Assembly: GCF_002999335.1 (NCBI RefSeq)
Contig: NW_020312045.1
Coordinates: 62,001 to 126,000, forward strand
Direction of reading: 5' to 3'
Origin: Cyclospora cayetanensis
Taxonomy: Eukaryota > Apicomplexa > Conoidasida > Eucoccidiorida > Eimeriidae
Length of the DNA stretch: 64,000 nucleotides
The position numbers and the translations under genes were made by a program. The first letter of the stretch is position 1. Each line of letters begins with the position of its first letter. The notes under the pieces were generated by a model that worked only from the letters and a program-made list of their open reading frames with translations, searched no databases and was not told where the DNA came from. This document shows, piece by piece, positions 49,401-64,000 of the stretch.

Positions 49401-50065
49401 AGATGTTCTCTACACTAAGCTGTATGCGTTGCCACTCTCAATTATGTTGTCCCTACAATCTTCCTTGCTCCTCTTTTGGGCTGTCATATCGTATGCTGTC
49501 TGCACTGGTTGTACAGGCATCCACATATTGCTCTACGAGCAGCGGAGGCATTGCTGAATTCGAGTTTATTGTGATTATCTTAGCATATCTTATTTGCCTA
49601 CTACTGTCTCGTGGCAAAGAGCTTACACACTTTAGCGCTCCGATGACTTCGGGCCCTAGCGCCACCTTGCCCGTGTTAGTTTGGCCAGTGGCTCGTTGTT
49701 TGATCCTGTGTGCATCTTTCTTCCTTTCTAGATGACTACTAGCGTGTGCCACTTTGGCCCTCAGCTTCATTGGTCTCCGCGTGTCTACTCTCTGAGAAGT
49801 GACAGTAGAGCAAAAACTTATCCTCTGTCATTCACGCATATAGTCTCTATGGAGAGGCACAGAATACGACGGTATGTGTTTGAGATAGGGGGAAGGTGAA
49901 GCGAGCACAGCTACACGAGGGTACTACCTGGTGCGCTAGTTCTAATTAAAAGTTGGTGGGGAATCGCCCAATTAGTTTATCTTTTCGTATGCTCTCTGTA
50001 TTTTAAAGCAGTCTCATCTCGATTAAGCACGACTCAATGTTGTGTCGTGCACGCTTTCTGCTGTA

Positions 50066-50340
50066 TGTACTATCTGCAAATGCTCAGGGTGCATAGAGGG
50101 TGCAGCAACTTGCACGCCATATATCTGTCTCCCCCGTTGTCGGGAAACCTAGGGGGCCATGGGCAGGGGAAACAGTGAACTGTTCTAGCAAACACTTAAC
50201 AAGCTTTGAATAAAGCTTATGTTGGTCTGGAAAAATGTGTCTCCCAACGTAGACCTGTGGGGCGGCACCAACGCGCACCTTTGCCCGTTTGCCCCATGTT
50301 GAAACCGTTAGGGAGAAGGGCACGAGAAGAGAAAGGTGTT
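50066..50340. repeat. dispersed degenerate repeat, copy B
   Basis: Partner of copy A at 46193-46470. The minus-strand translations of A and B align over about 60 residues with gaps (both end in a Cys-Thr-Leu-Tyr/Cys-Ala motif), which suggests a once-coding unit. A third, weaker relative is near 62459. Confidence 0.5.
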
Positions 50341-51321
50341 TCAACGGGAACTCAATAGCTTTCCGTATAGATTTGTATTGGGTTTGAGGCTAGTTGTTTT
50401 CTTTCGGAGACTCTAGAGGGGCCGTTACACCGGGCAATCCGTACCCTGGATATCAAAGAATATCTTACCCGTAGAGTTACCATAGTTTTGTTCCAAAGGT
50501 ACATTGTTCCTGCATACCCTGAATCCATTTGAACCCAGCCCAGGGAGAAGAGCGAGGGCCAGGCTATAGCGAGTGACAACCGCAGAACTGTTAAGAGTGT
50601 CAATCTCACAGGTGGCACCACAACGAAACGCACCCACGTTCCTGGAAAAAAATTGCTTAGTGATTCCCACAAAAGAATTAGGTGCAATAAGATCTATAGC
50701 ATACAGTGAAGTGTAATTATGCTTGATTTTGCTCATGCTTTTCATGGTATAGATCTAGGGGTAGTGAAGAGGACCACATACGCCATTCGGTTGAAGTGAT
50801 GAGGTGATACAAAGGCTATCGTGTCCTTTTATTGTAACAAAAAAATAAATCACCATATACCTGCTGAACTAAGGCTAGGATGCAACGTTAATCTGTTTTT
50901 GTGGTCCCTCTCTGCAAGGAGGCAAGGCCACCACTGGGATCGACGACCGAGGAAGGTCGAAGGTATAGTCGCGGCCCTGTCTCCTTCTCCATAGTTAATT
51001 CCAGCTAAAGTACACACTCCCTTTATCCATGCTCCGTAGTAGGCCATATTCGTTCGCTTCCCGGATTAAGAAGCAGACCTAGTCTGGGTCTGCCTGCAGC
51101 CGCTTCCTCCAGTCCTGATTGCAGAGGGCGTAAAGCGCCGCCTTCCATGACTCTCCCATCCTAAGTAACACTAACCTGTCTTTTGCTTTAGTAGCGTGGA
51201 CCCATTAACCGTACCCCCCCCTACACCTTTGGCAGGGGACGTTGCACTCACGGGGGATTGGAAGCTTTGCTAGAGGCGTACTACCATTGGCTGTGGGTCT
51301 TGCAATCTGACTAAACTCACG

Positions 51322-51864
51322 ATGAGGAATGCTCAAATAGTCCTATTTCTCTTGCTTCTAAGTGGTTCCTGCGCGTCTGAGGCCCCGCCTGCGGTAGACG
51401 AAGCTCTACCTCAAGCACGCGGGGAGCCTGTGCCTTCCCGCGAGCTCCACGGCTTTCACGATTTGCTAAGCAGCAGCGAGGAAGTTATGGAGGGTCCATC
51501 TTTCTCGGAGGCTTCCTTAGAGCTGAGGAGGCTTTCAGCGGTGCCTCCAGCTATTCCCCGCCGAAAGGGGTTCCCTGCCCTGCTGGGCAGCTTGGGATTG
51601 CTGGGCCACGCGGGGTACCAAGCATCCATGAGCTGGAATACCGCTGTACTCCCGGCACCCCTTATGTCATTGATGATTGACAAAGCACGCTTTGACACGC
51701 AAAACCTCGCTCTTTTCTCCCTTGCCATTGGTCTCTTCCTACTATACCAAGGGATCAAGCGCAGACTGAGGAGCCACCAGCAAAGAGCACGGTGGAGGGT
51801 CGATGAATTACTTCGGCAAGACCGCATACGCATGGCCATGCTTTCTGGTGCGAGAGGCAAATAG
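51322..51864 (+). CDS. small secreted or membrane protein, unrecognised
   Basis: An intron-less frame runs from ATG 51322 to TAG 51862-51864 and encodes 180 residues. The N-terminus is a signal peptide (IVLFLLLLSGSCASEA). A Ser/Glu/Pro-rich stretch follows. A moderately hydrophobic Gly/Leu/Ala segment lies near residues 85-115, then a clear transmembrane helix (LALFSLAIGLFLLYQGI) at about residues 129-145. A strongly basic tail with KRRLRSHQQRARWR follows. It is therefore probably a type I or two-pass protein of the secretory pathway, for example of secretory organelles or vacuole membrane. The start context and unbroken length make the model firm. No family is recognised. Confidence 0.8.
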   Translation: MRNAQIVLFLLLLSGSCASEAPPAVDEALPQARGEPVPSRELHGFHDLLSSSEEVMEGPSFSEASLELRRLSAVPPAIPRRKGFPALLGSLGLLGHAGYQASMSWNTAVLPAPLMSLMIDKARFDTQNLALFSLAIGLFLLYQGIKRRLRSHQQRARWRVDELLRQDRIRMAMLSGARGK

Positions 51865-52404
51865 AAGATTGTTTCCAAGATGGTAGATGCCTACCTCTCC
51901 CCCAGCAGCCAGCGGAGACAATTCAGGTTGAGGAGAGTGTTTTCTAGGAGACGATCAGCAGATGCTTACGGGAACTCACAGGATACTACTGCATGGTAAC
52001 CAATTTCTTCATGAAATCGGCCACGAATGTTTCACGCTTTTAGTTGTCAACTGCTGTGTACTACCATCGCGGCAGGCAAAAGATTTGGGCCCTCCAGGCC
52101 TGTGACTTGGGCAGATAATATCTACAGAAGAAAAGGCAGAGGATCTGAAAGCTGGTATCTGTCGCATCTGTAGAGTAAGACCTACCTAGCGAAAGGGGGA
52201 TGATACATGGCAGTCGCCTATACCGTCATGTCTGCAAGTGTATTGGTTGCGTCGTTTGATCTATGGTCAACGGCGTTTTTTGCATTGAGCTTTGAAAAGT
52301 GTCTAGGCTTTTTTAGGGCTCAGAGGGTGCACACAACTAATACATGGGCGCGTTGCAGAAGGGGTGGCGGGAGCGGAAGCACCGCTACAGCCCTCCTTGT
52401 ATAC
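51865..52404. other. spacer between convergent genes
   Basis: Lies between the stop of the secreted-protein gene (+) and the stop of RPT5 (-). The plus frame 52207-52428 runs antisense into the last RPT5 exon and is taken as a shadow. It should contain both 3' UTRs. Confidence 0.55.
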
Positions 52405-56688
<4,284 letters not shown>

Positions 56689-56815
56689 TTCCTGCTATAT
56701 GGTGACTTTTCTACGCCTGTGTCTGGTGTGAATGGAAACAGAGAGGGAATAAACCCGCGGTGGCAGGAAGAGGGGTAAGCAGGGCTTCGTGGTGAGGAAG
56801 GAACTACATACGTAA
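56689..56815. promoter_or_regulatory. short bidirectional promoter region
   Basis: Only 127 bases separate the RPT5 start codon (-) from the ATG at 56816 (+). If both starts are right, the two genes share one compact divergent promoter. No named motif was recognised. Confidence 0.4.
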
Positions 56816-57058
56816 ATGGCACAGGATTTATTGGTGAAGCAGGATCCTGCAGAGACACAGGTATGCGATGCGGATTACGGCAATGCCTTCGTGGTGTTGC
56901 CTAATCGGATGTGCCTGCTGGTTTGCAAAAGGGAGGGAAGTACGGGAAAAGGTAAGGGAGATTCTAAGCAAAAGGACGCCCCGCCTCTAGATCCACATGG
57001 ACAAACAAAATTTATCTTTATAGTGGGGGAGCGTGGGGCATTACGTCAAGAACAGTGA
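56816..57058 (+). CDS. small gene or first exon, unrecognised
   Basis: ATG 56816 opens 80 codons ending at TGA 57056-57058. The core CDADYGNAFVVLPNRMCLLV is highly protein-like, and the rest is Lys/Gly-rich. A strong donor (AAAAG|GTAAGG at 56951/56952) and a strong acceptor (TTTATAG at 57017-57023) frame an optional 72-base intron whose removal keeps the frame and the same stop. The next frame over, 57024-57164, also reads very protein-like (GVPVYDELHWLHAG), so the true splice pattern may use that frame instead. Divergent from RPT5. The function is unknown. Confidence 0.5.
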   Translation: MAQDLLVKQDPAETQVCDADYGNAFVVLPNRMCLLVCKREGSTGKGKGDSKQKDAPPLDPHGQTKFIFIVGERGALRQEQ

Positions 57059-57164
57059 ATTGCATGGTGTTCCGGTGTACGACGAGCTCCACTGGTTGCA
57101 TGCAGGGGTGGCGCATACCATGTATACAAAAAGCAAGTTTCGGAGGTTACACAGACCTAAATAG

Positions 57165-59040
57165 AATGTGACACCGCTCAATCCTCATCCCTTTACTTCT
57201 GAAAACAATCGAGTAGAACCAGTAAGCAGCAACAGCTGCCAGTGCCCTGTTCCTTGCTCTCGCTCTAGCTACGTAGGCGGAGTCGTTTTGGCATGGTATA
57301 GTTGCTGCCTGAATGAACCGTTTTAAAAGATAACCTTGCAATTTACTCATGAGGTGAACCAGCTCAACATTTTTGCTTCATGTGCATTGTTAATTTATAG
57401 TGTTTCTTTCCCCATCCCCTATGGTCGTAATCCTGCGTCTGTTCTACCACAATTGATGACGCGTCAACCCTGAAACTTTGCAGGCAAAACTGAACTTGCA
57501 GGATGCACAGGGCGGATTGAAGGAGGTAAGGAGCGAGTAAACACTGTAAGAGGGCAAACGCTACAACATTCCAACCAAGGCCTCTGTGAAAAGAGACTTA
57601 GCGCCACACTCTTTATAAACTTGATTTGGGCTGTTGAGTGTTTTGAATGAGGTATTCCTTCCATGCCGTGCCTGACTTAGTCCTCGACACGAATGGGGAG
57701 GGATTGCCACGGTGCAAGTTACTGCATCCTCCATGCACGCCGAGCATTCAGAGCTACTCACACGGCATCCAATGCTCATGTACACTTTTGGGGCTTTTGT
57801 GTCGAGCCAACAGTGCTGTGCAATAGATAAAGTATAATGAAGAGACAAACCCATTAGTCAATTCTTCACCAATCCCTGATTATATATGGCTTCGGAATTG
57901 CCTTAGTCTAGCTGAACCCGCTACAGCAAGAAGACAACTCTTGTCTAGAAAAGGGCTAATTTTGTTCCAAGCTTTATGCTCTGTCACTTAGTTCCTTAGG
58001 GAAAAACTAGGAACGCTACGGAGATCCTTAAACGGCAAGCCCATAGTCACACAAAAGGACTCCCCTGGCCCAGGAAAAGAGCTGGCCTCCTCTTGCTACC
58101 AAAGCACCCTGCCTGGGCTACAAAAGGGGGGGATGACTTAGGCACAACTGTCCGCACTCTTGCCATATTCCAGACGGTCGTTCTTAATCCTAAATAGCGT
58201 GCCACAAGCTGTACAGAACTGAGTCCTTTATACATGGCATGAACACCCCAATCACACCTTACATTCTACTATTACAATTTCACAAACTGTCGCTTTTTGT
58301 TAAGCGTACAGGGGCGGCAGCCTCTGAACAGAAAAGTAGGGTCTGGAAGGCGAGCCCGTTAGACTGGCCCGTTTAACAACTCCTGGAATTGTAATCGTAA
58401 TGCCTCCAGCTCATTTCTCTCAGACCAAGTCCCCGTTTGGTATACCAATGGTTGATAATGCATTACTCCGGCTGAAGACCTTGTCCAAAGCCGCTAATGG
58501 GACGGTGGCTTTCACCTGAATTTGCCAGCGAATAAAGATCTTTGTACATAACGGGGCTATATGATGTCAAATGCTCTCTCAGCTGTGAAGTCAAGGGAAC
58601 CCGGAGCAATTCACTCTCACATGTTCCGACACAGCCCTCAGCGCCCGCGTATCCTAAGACACTATTGTGACCAAATTATTGCCGGACATACACCACGCAT
58701 ACTAGCCTGTGAATGAGAAATCACATGATTACTTAATAACACATGTATGTGGATATGCGCACACACGCATCGCGTAAATGTGCAAATAGTGGAAAAGCTA
58801 CATACGATGTAGATATGTAATACGTCGACTAGGACAGTGAGCACCGCGCTGCCACGTGAAGCGACTCTTCGCACCGCGGCGTTGTACTGAATGAGAACAG
58901 TAGAAGGCGCCCGCTGCTGATGATGCAAGTAAGTCCCTGCACAAGGGAGGAGCCACCAGAATAAATATGAAGCCGGCAAATGTAACCAGCTAGCCAGCAT
59001 TACGAATGCCCTGTAGCTGATCACCGGCTGCCTTTTGGTC
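57165..59040. other. spacer without a supported gene
   Basis: A short candidate plus exon at 57484-57525 (acceptor CTTTGCAG, donor GAG|GTAAGG) might belong to the gene at 56816. The minus frame 57561-57854 is weak. The rest shows nothing recognisable. Confidence 0.4.
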
Positions 59041-60027
59041 TTAACCCGTTGAGCCTTCTACTGAAGATGCAATTATATGCCGTTGTTCTGCCAATGCTTG
59101 CGGCTGCACCTGTGGCTGCGTGCGACCCCCCGCGTGTTGCACTAAGGTGATCTCCCCTTTCTTGACGAGGCCAAGCTTCACCCCTTGCAGCGTTTCCTTC
59201 ATATTTGTATGTTCGAAATGGCCGTCAACTTTCCTTTTGCCCTTTGGCTCCGTGCCCTCCTCGCAGATATCTAAGGCTTTTAGAGCAGCCACTTCGTCCA
59301 TATCCTCATCTAAGTCTGAAATTCCTGACTCTTCTCGCACACCCTGAACCACCTGAGGTGCATTTCATAGGCAGATTGAAACACAAAGTCATCAAATACA
59401 ACAAAATTTACAATGCAAGGTGGGAGAATGTACGTCTCTAGGACACGTTACACTGCATAATACTACATGATGCACTAAGATATAGCACAGTGGAATGAAA
59501 TAGCCTGAGGGTACGGCAGAGTTAGGCCGCACACACAGCTGTAAAAGCAGACTGACGCACAAGGCAACAGTCATGAAGAACAGGGACCGGTGACACAAAG
59601 ATTTACGTTCACAACCAGGCTATATGTACCAAGCCCTCTAAGCATCTACATATTTTGATGACACATGAATTCGCTGAGATCAGACAGCTGCACAAATGTA
59701 GTGTACATAGAAAAGGATTTTCATAGCCCTCCGCGTACATCTGCACACGCACTAAACCATTTATGTGCATACCTATCTATACAAGTAACCGGAGGTCCTT
59801 GTGCAACAGCATGTGGATTCATTGTGAGCATAGAATATGCAGACATCCAGACCAGCTGCCCGTACCAGATATTTCACCCCTTTAAAGGGAGTGGATATGG
59901 CGTGCAAGCTCACGTTAGCAAGCAAAGAAAGACAAAAGTTTATGATGGAAGAATGAGACCTTACCCTAAGAGCCGCAGCCCGTGTCTCGACAAACGGATC
60001 ACTGCCCCTCCGCATTTTTTCTCCCAG
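59041..60027 (-). CDS. C-terminal exons of an unrecognised minus-strand gene
   Basis: Two exons, 60027-59965 (21 codons) and 59352-59041 (103 codons plus stop), join in phase 0 across an intron with donor AGG|GTAAGG and acceptor CACCTCAG. The peptide reads LGEKMRRGSDPFVETRAAAL, then an acidic segment (SGISDLDEDMDEVAALKALD), a basic stretch with FEHTNMKETLQGVKLGLVKK, and a Gln/Pro tail. Composition is clearly that of a conserved protein, but I could not place the family. Upstream exons should lie beyond 60027; a short ATG-led piece at about 60130-60117 is a candidate first exon. Confidence 0.6.
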
Positions 60028-60472
60028 CTGAGCGAGGGGTCTGTGCAGACACCAAACAAGGACTTTTAGGGCTTAATGTCTTCTAATATCCGCATGACGA
60101 ACAGAAATACTTCACCTTCAAGGGACATGGTAAGGAAAGCCGTATGTTTTATTCAAAAGGTCTTGCAGCGGTTTGCTTGGACAGTCAGGAAAGTGAGGGT
60201 CAGAATCTCAAAAGTCAGGAAAAGGAGAAATTTTACAGCGAGAGTGCGGAAAGCAGGCAGGAGTTGTATAAATGTACAGGTATACTTGACACATCCATGC
60301 TTGTTTCAATACCTCGCCAGTTTATTGTACTTATTTTCGACGTATATAGCCCATTAAATTATCCAAGTACACCGCAATATTCTTATATTTACCAAAGAAC
60401 AGCCTTACAGGGCACTTGACACTGTACAGACAGGAGCAAGCCATTTCAACTCGAGAGCAGTGGGGTGACATC

Positions 60473-61354
60473 TTACCGGTTGGCTTGCTCCTGCCATAGG
60501 GCCCATTTCTGATGCTGCAGCTTCCTTAGGTTGTATGCCGCAGCCAGCGCAAGCCAGAGGATCCAAGGTACAGTAAGTACCATAACAAAGCTAATCCAGC
60601 ATCCGAAAAAAGTGAAGAGTTTGGGTACGAAGAGACTGCCTATCCATAGGGTAAAGACGGCTATCCCCACAGTAAAGATTAAAATAGGCAACCAACGGTC
60701 AGTACTTCTGTACAAAAGCCACACGAGGATCTCGAACCCTGTGAGGATCAAATACCCCAGTGCGAAGGCTATAGCCACCCCAGAAGTATACACCATGGCA
60801 TCAGGGGAAACAAAATGTACACACAGCAGATATCGGTGCTGGTCCAGGATCTGATCCGCCACCTCGTCTATCCGGTTGCTTGCAATCTCCTTGAAGGTAG
60901 TGCAGACGTTGGTGGGATTAGCATAAAAATCAAAGAATGAATGGTGGTGTTTGAGGCCGAAACAGTCGCTCTCCCACAGCACACAGTGTAGATACAGCTG
61001 AAGGGGCCCACGGGGGTGCGAGAAGTCTATGGCTTTGTAATTCAGCACGCAGTACTGCCAAACAAAGCAAAACATAACAAGAATAGCGGCCCTCAACATC
61101 CAGATGTAGAGCATGCGAACCTTATGGGCCTGTCTCCCCGACGTGATGTCCACGTCAAAACAGTGCATCCTGCGCTTCTCCAGAGTCACCATGCGGTAAG
61201 CTTGAGGCAAAATCGAAACAGTGCGGGATATAGAGTACATGACAAAAAGGCAGATAATAAATATAGAGCTGAGAACTAACGTCAGCAGGTTGTATGACTG
61301 AAAAGACCAACCCAAAGGCTGGGGGGTAAACGGAAGATACTTGGGCAAATCCAT
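60473..61354 (-). CDS. multi-pass integral membrane protein, unrecognised
   Basis: A single-exon frame from ATG 61354 to the stop at 60473-60475 encodes 293 residues. Hydrophobic helices lie at about residues 24-44 (LTLVLSSIFIICLFVMYSI), 88-106 (AAILVMFCFVWQYCVL), 192-216, 222-244 and 250-274 (WISFVMVLTVPWILWLALAA). A Cys-containing loop of about 85 residues sits between helices 2 and 3. The C-terminus is short and basic. The frame stays open upstream to at least 61590 with a hydrophilic, basic, Ser/Arg/His-rich sequence (HYRIRHQPEHSHRSSSKRGD) but without an ATG, so an earlier exon may supply the true start. The family is unknown; a transporter or apicomplexan-specific membrane protein is possible. 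Confidence 0.8.
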   Translation of the reverse strand: MDLPKYLPFTPQPLGWSFQSYNLLTLVLSSIFIICLFVMYSISRTVSILPQAYRMVTLEKRRMHCFDVDITSGRQAHKVRMLYIWMLRAAILVMFCFVWQYCVLNYKAIDFSHPRGPLQLYLHCVLWESDCFGLKHHHSFFDFYANPTNVCTTFKEIASNRIDEVADQILDQHRYLLCVHFVSPDAMVYTSGVAIAFALGYLILTGFEILVWLLYRSTDRWLPILIFTVGIAVFTLWIGSLFVPKLFTFFGCWISFVMVLTVPWILWLALAAAYNLRKLQHQKWALWQEQANR

Positions 61355-63321
61355 CTGGCCCAGATTGTCACCCCTCTTACTGCTGCTGCGATGGCTATGC
61401 TCAGGCTGATGCCGTATCCGATAATGGCCCTGGATGTCTTCCCTTGTCTTGCTCTTGCTTCTGTGCGCAGAGACGAGAGTTCCGTAAGCTTCTCGAGAGT
61501 GTCGTGAGGCAAGATTACACTGCGGGGTTAGCCGGAAAGTGCAGCAGATGCTTCTGTTCCAACTTCCCCATTTTCGTCTAGACCTTAAACCCCATGCTCT
61601 AAGCCCTCGAGTGCTACTTATCAGCGTAAAGTTGCCTTAGTATAAGCATGGGGGGGGACCATTTCAAGGAAGTCAGCCGTCTATGCCTTAATCACGCCAT
61701 ATTAGTGTTTCTAGCTGCATAAAATCAAGAAGCACACAAAAGTACATCTATGAAAAAAAATTCCAGGAATGCCTGAAGAGAAGATGGACGAGGGGCTACA
61801 GCATGCATGGACGTGGCTGGCCTCTTCCTGGGTAGCCGCTAACCATGCCGGCTATTCCTCGAAATAAGAATAATTTAGCATTTGTTGACGAAACGAAGGC
61901 TTCAAAAACATGAGGGCGAATACTGCAATGAGATGAGACCCCTCTATTTGCAATGGCGCCCAGAGAGTAGGAGCCAGCCGGGAGAGAGCAACGCACCCGG
62001 GAGTACAAAAATCCCCCAACAGAACCAAGAAGAAAATGCTAAAATAGCATTCAGTAGAATTTTATGTGCGCAAACCTCTTGGGGTGTATCTACTATTATG
62101 GTGATGTGCAGTGTTACAAAGGCAAACGCTCAGGGCTCTTCCTATGGCCGTCAGCGTCATTCGACCTACCCATCTCCGTGTGCACGGACTGCGCACATGC
62201 AATGCACAATTGGTCGAAAGTAATTAAGCTCTCCTTTAAAAGAGTTCCTTCCTTTCCCTGCCCTCGCCCCTTATTTAAAGGAAGAGGGCCTATAGAGGGC
62301 TAACGTACGCGTCATCAATTTCTGCTCCTCCAGTCATAGTTAACAAAAACGCGCAAAGTATTGATCAGTTGGTTCACATGCTCTTTTTGCTTATTTATTG
62401 CACACTAGTGCTATGTCCAAATAATCCGACCCAATTTTGGATGCGTATGCGCTTGATACTATGTGCAACTAGCTGTCATTGCTTGGAATGCTTAGAATGT
62501 GCAACTAGTCGCAACTTCGCCGAATCTCTCCACTCATGAATAAAAAAATCGCAGGAGATCAAGCAGGAAAGGAGGGGATTCTACTGGAAAACGCTTAATA
62601 AATTTCTATTTTGCTCGTAAAATGTCTGGAATTCGATGTCGCCACTCGGAGACCTTACATGGGTCCTTATGCACCGCGTGCAGGACAACGGAAGAGTTCC
62701 TGCATTATCACCACTCCCCAGCCACTCAGATAAGCAAAGAGCAGTGCAAATGAGAAGGACAAAGTGGACATCGAGCAATATAGAAAACTGGAAAGAAGAA
62801 AGACACACACACCAGCCAACAACGAGCGAAAGTGCCAACCTACAAAGCTGTAGTAGCAAGGTGGCTCGACGTTGTCAGAGCACTAAAAGATGTGAGCGTC
62901 TTGTGTCGCGGAAACAGAGGGCAAGTAAAACATGTGAAGGGAATCAAAATACCCAATATCTCAGTAGTGCCTCCGCACTTCATAGAGCAAATATGTGCGT
63001 TGAAATACAGCTGGTGCACGCAAGATGGTCGATTTCCAAGCCAAAAAGACTCGTAGGCAAGAAATTCGAGACAATATATGGAAAAAACTCTGCGAATAAG
63101 CTCGAGTGTGGCGAGTTCCTGTACGATGGACGGAAATGTTTCCGAGGATACCCACAGATCAAAGTACCTATTTCAGGAGGAAGCTGGACAAGAGCCGGCA
63201 ATTACCGAACACCGTGAGGAATTCCAGTCAGGGGGACTACCCTTGCTAGCCAAGCAGAGCCGCGAACTCTCACACAGGCAACGAAGCCCACCACTGCTCC
63301 TTTCTCACGCGACGCACTTAC
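61355..63321. other. spacer with weak frames and a repeat relic
   Basis: The first 240 bases may be the N-terminal extension of the membrane protein. The plus frame 62636-63217 has an ATG and 193 codons, but its Ser/Arg/Thr-rich composition looks non-coding. A relative of the 46/50 kb repeats begins near 62459. Confidence 0.4.
62459..62650. repeat. possible third copy of the dispersed repeat
   Basis: Contains GTGCAACTAG twice, like the start of copy A, and a block resembling copy B (AACGCTTAATAAATTTCTATTT, then TGTCTGGA). Similarity is weaker than between A and B. Confidence 0.35.
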
Positions 63322-63417
63322 TAGAAACTCCCGTTTGGTGTCTTCTCGACGCGAAATAGCACTACAGTCCAGCACCTCTACAGCTGTTTGTAGGTCGTCA
63401 CCCTCCACACAGATCGT
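63322..63417 (-). CDS. internal exon of an unrecognised minus-strand gene
   Basis: Exactly 32 codons lie between an acceptor (AACAAG, AG at 63419-63418) and a strong donor (CTA|GTAAGTGC starting at 63321). The peptide TICVEGDDLQTAVEVLDCSA followed by ISRREDTKREFL is mixed and charged, as expected of a conserved cytosolic or nuclear protein. Neighbouring exons on either side were not identified, and the 5' part may lie beyond the window edge. The function is unknown. Confidence 0.45.
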
Positions 63418-64000
63418 CTTGTTTCATGGCACAGTTCGGGAATCACTTGAGACGTTCTACAGCTCCTATAGAAACTCAATTTCGATAGTTCTTTAGCAGC
63501 TCCAGCTTTCAGGGAAATTGAATGGCTAAGAAGGTACACTGTTACTTGTAGAATTGCAAGCAGTGCAAGCTAACTGGCCACAAACGACTTTGTCTGGTCA
63601 CCTTCTGCACCTTGTAAAGCCTGTCAATCCACAAAAACCAAACCTTCGGGCTCGAGCCACACAGCCTCCTGCCGCTTATTGCAATTGTGCTAGTCTTTCA
63701 TACGCTTTGTTCATACATCCGTGCTCACTAGCCAGATGCTTTTTCTATTTCTACCCGCTGCTGAGAGCAATTCTAGATCCTTGAACACCAGTTTTAGGCC
63801 CGAAGTTTTAAGATGAGCTCTTTAATACCCCACAGATGCGGGGTAGCAATGGGTCAACAAATGTTTTTAAAATTATAAGCTCACTTAGCACGTGGAGGGG
63901 AAACAGGCGATGCGTTCACATCACTGTGAGCATAGAGTCTTCAAAACCACAAAAGTGTGCCCTTGGTGCGCCCGATCTACCCATCTATATACGAATGGCT
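63418..64000. other. right edge, nothing recognised
   Basis: May contain further minus-strand exons of the gene above. A plus frame at 63554-63784 has no supporting features. Confidence 0.4.

Larger units (their letters stand above)
44746..51321. other. gene-poor region with degenerate repeats
   Basis: About 6.5 kb without a supported gene. Short open frames occur on both strands. Two related degenerate repeat copies (listed separately) lie at 46193-46470 and 50066-50340. The minus frame 50425-50745 is somewhat protein-like (EIDTLNSSAVVTRYSLALAL) and continues next to the second copy; it may be a decayed gene. No triplet tracts occur here. Confidence 0.45.

Noticed and set aside
61355..61380. 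26-base intron upstream of the multi-pass membrane protein
   Set aside because: The frame of the membrane protein is itself open and hydrophilic upstream, so no intron is needed; the alternative exon was a neighbouring-frame coincidence.
62636..63217. 193-codon plus frame with an ATG
   Set aside because: Ser/Arg/Thr/Lys-heavy composition typical of non-coding translation. It overlaps a repeat relic and shows no domain, signal or helix.

Overview
This is nuclear DNA of an apicomplexan, most likely an eimeriid coccidian (Eimeria or a close relative such as Cyclospora). The genes are broken into many short exons by small introns. The first half is full of CAG/GCA triplet tracts read as Gln or Ala runs. 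Dispersed heptamers of the CCCTAAA/TTTAGGG telomere type occur in introns and spacers. All recognisable products are eukaryotic housekeeping proteins. The assignment to this group is inference from style; no marker gene was searched.

Layout. 0-16 kb: the 3' end of a gene at the left edge, the cAMP-dependent protein kinase regulatory subunit (2532-5165, +), weak exons, a small Tyr/Cys-rich protein (11111-11509, +), and exosome subunit RRP4 (13534-15290, +). 16.9-24.5 kb: a large helical-repeat protein of the RAP/heptatricopeptide type (+), then a secreted protein (+). 25.5-29.8 kb: kinetochore protein NDC80 (-, about 13 exons). 31.8-35.6 kb: replication factor MCM10 (+). 35.6-40.9 kb: gene-poor. 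40.9-44.7 kb: a neutral sphingomyelinase-like endonuclease/exonuclease/phosphatase-fold enzyme (+). 44.7-51.3 kb: gene-poor, with degenerate dispersed repeats. 51.3 kb: small secreted membrane protein (+). 52.4-56.7 kb: 26S proteasome ATPase RPT5 (-, 11 exons), divergent from a small gene at 56816 (+). 59.0-61.4 kb: an unrecognised two-exon tail (-) and a multi-pass membrane protein (-). A lone minus-strand exon lies near 63.4 kb.

The genes are not an operon; each is transcribed alone and they serve unrelated processes: cAMP signalling, RNA decay, organellar RNA, chromosome segregation, DNA replication, lipid signalling and proteolysis. Exon joins were worked out by hand from splice signals, phase and remembered family alignments, so junctions marked 'unresolved' may be wrong.

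Three observations stand out. (1) Four introns in three confidently identified genes (RRP4, NDC80, RPT5 twice) begin with GC rather than GT. (2) The window changes character near 35 kb, from triplet-repeat-rich to repeat-poor DNA. (3) A degenerate family of dispersed repeats lies in the repeat-poor half.
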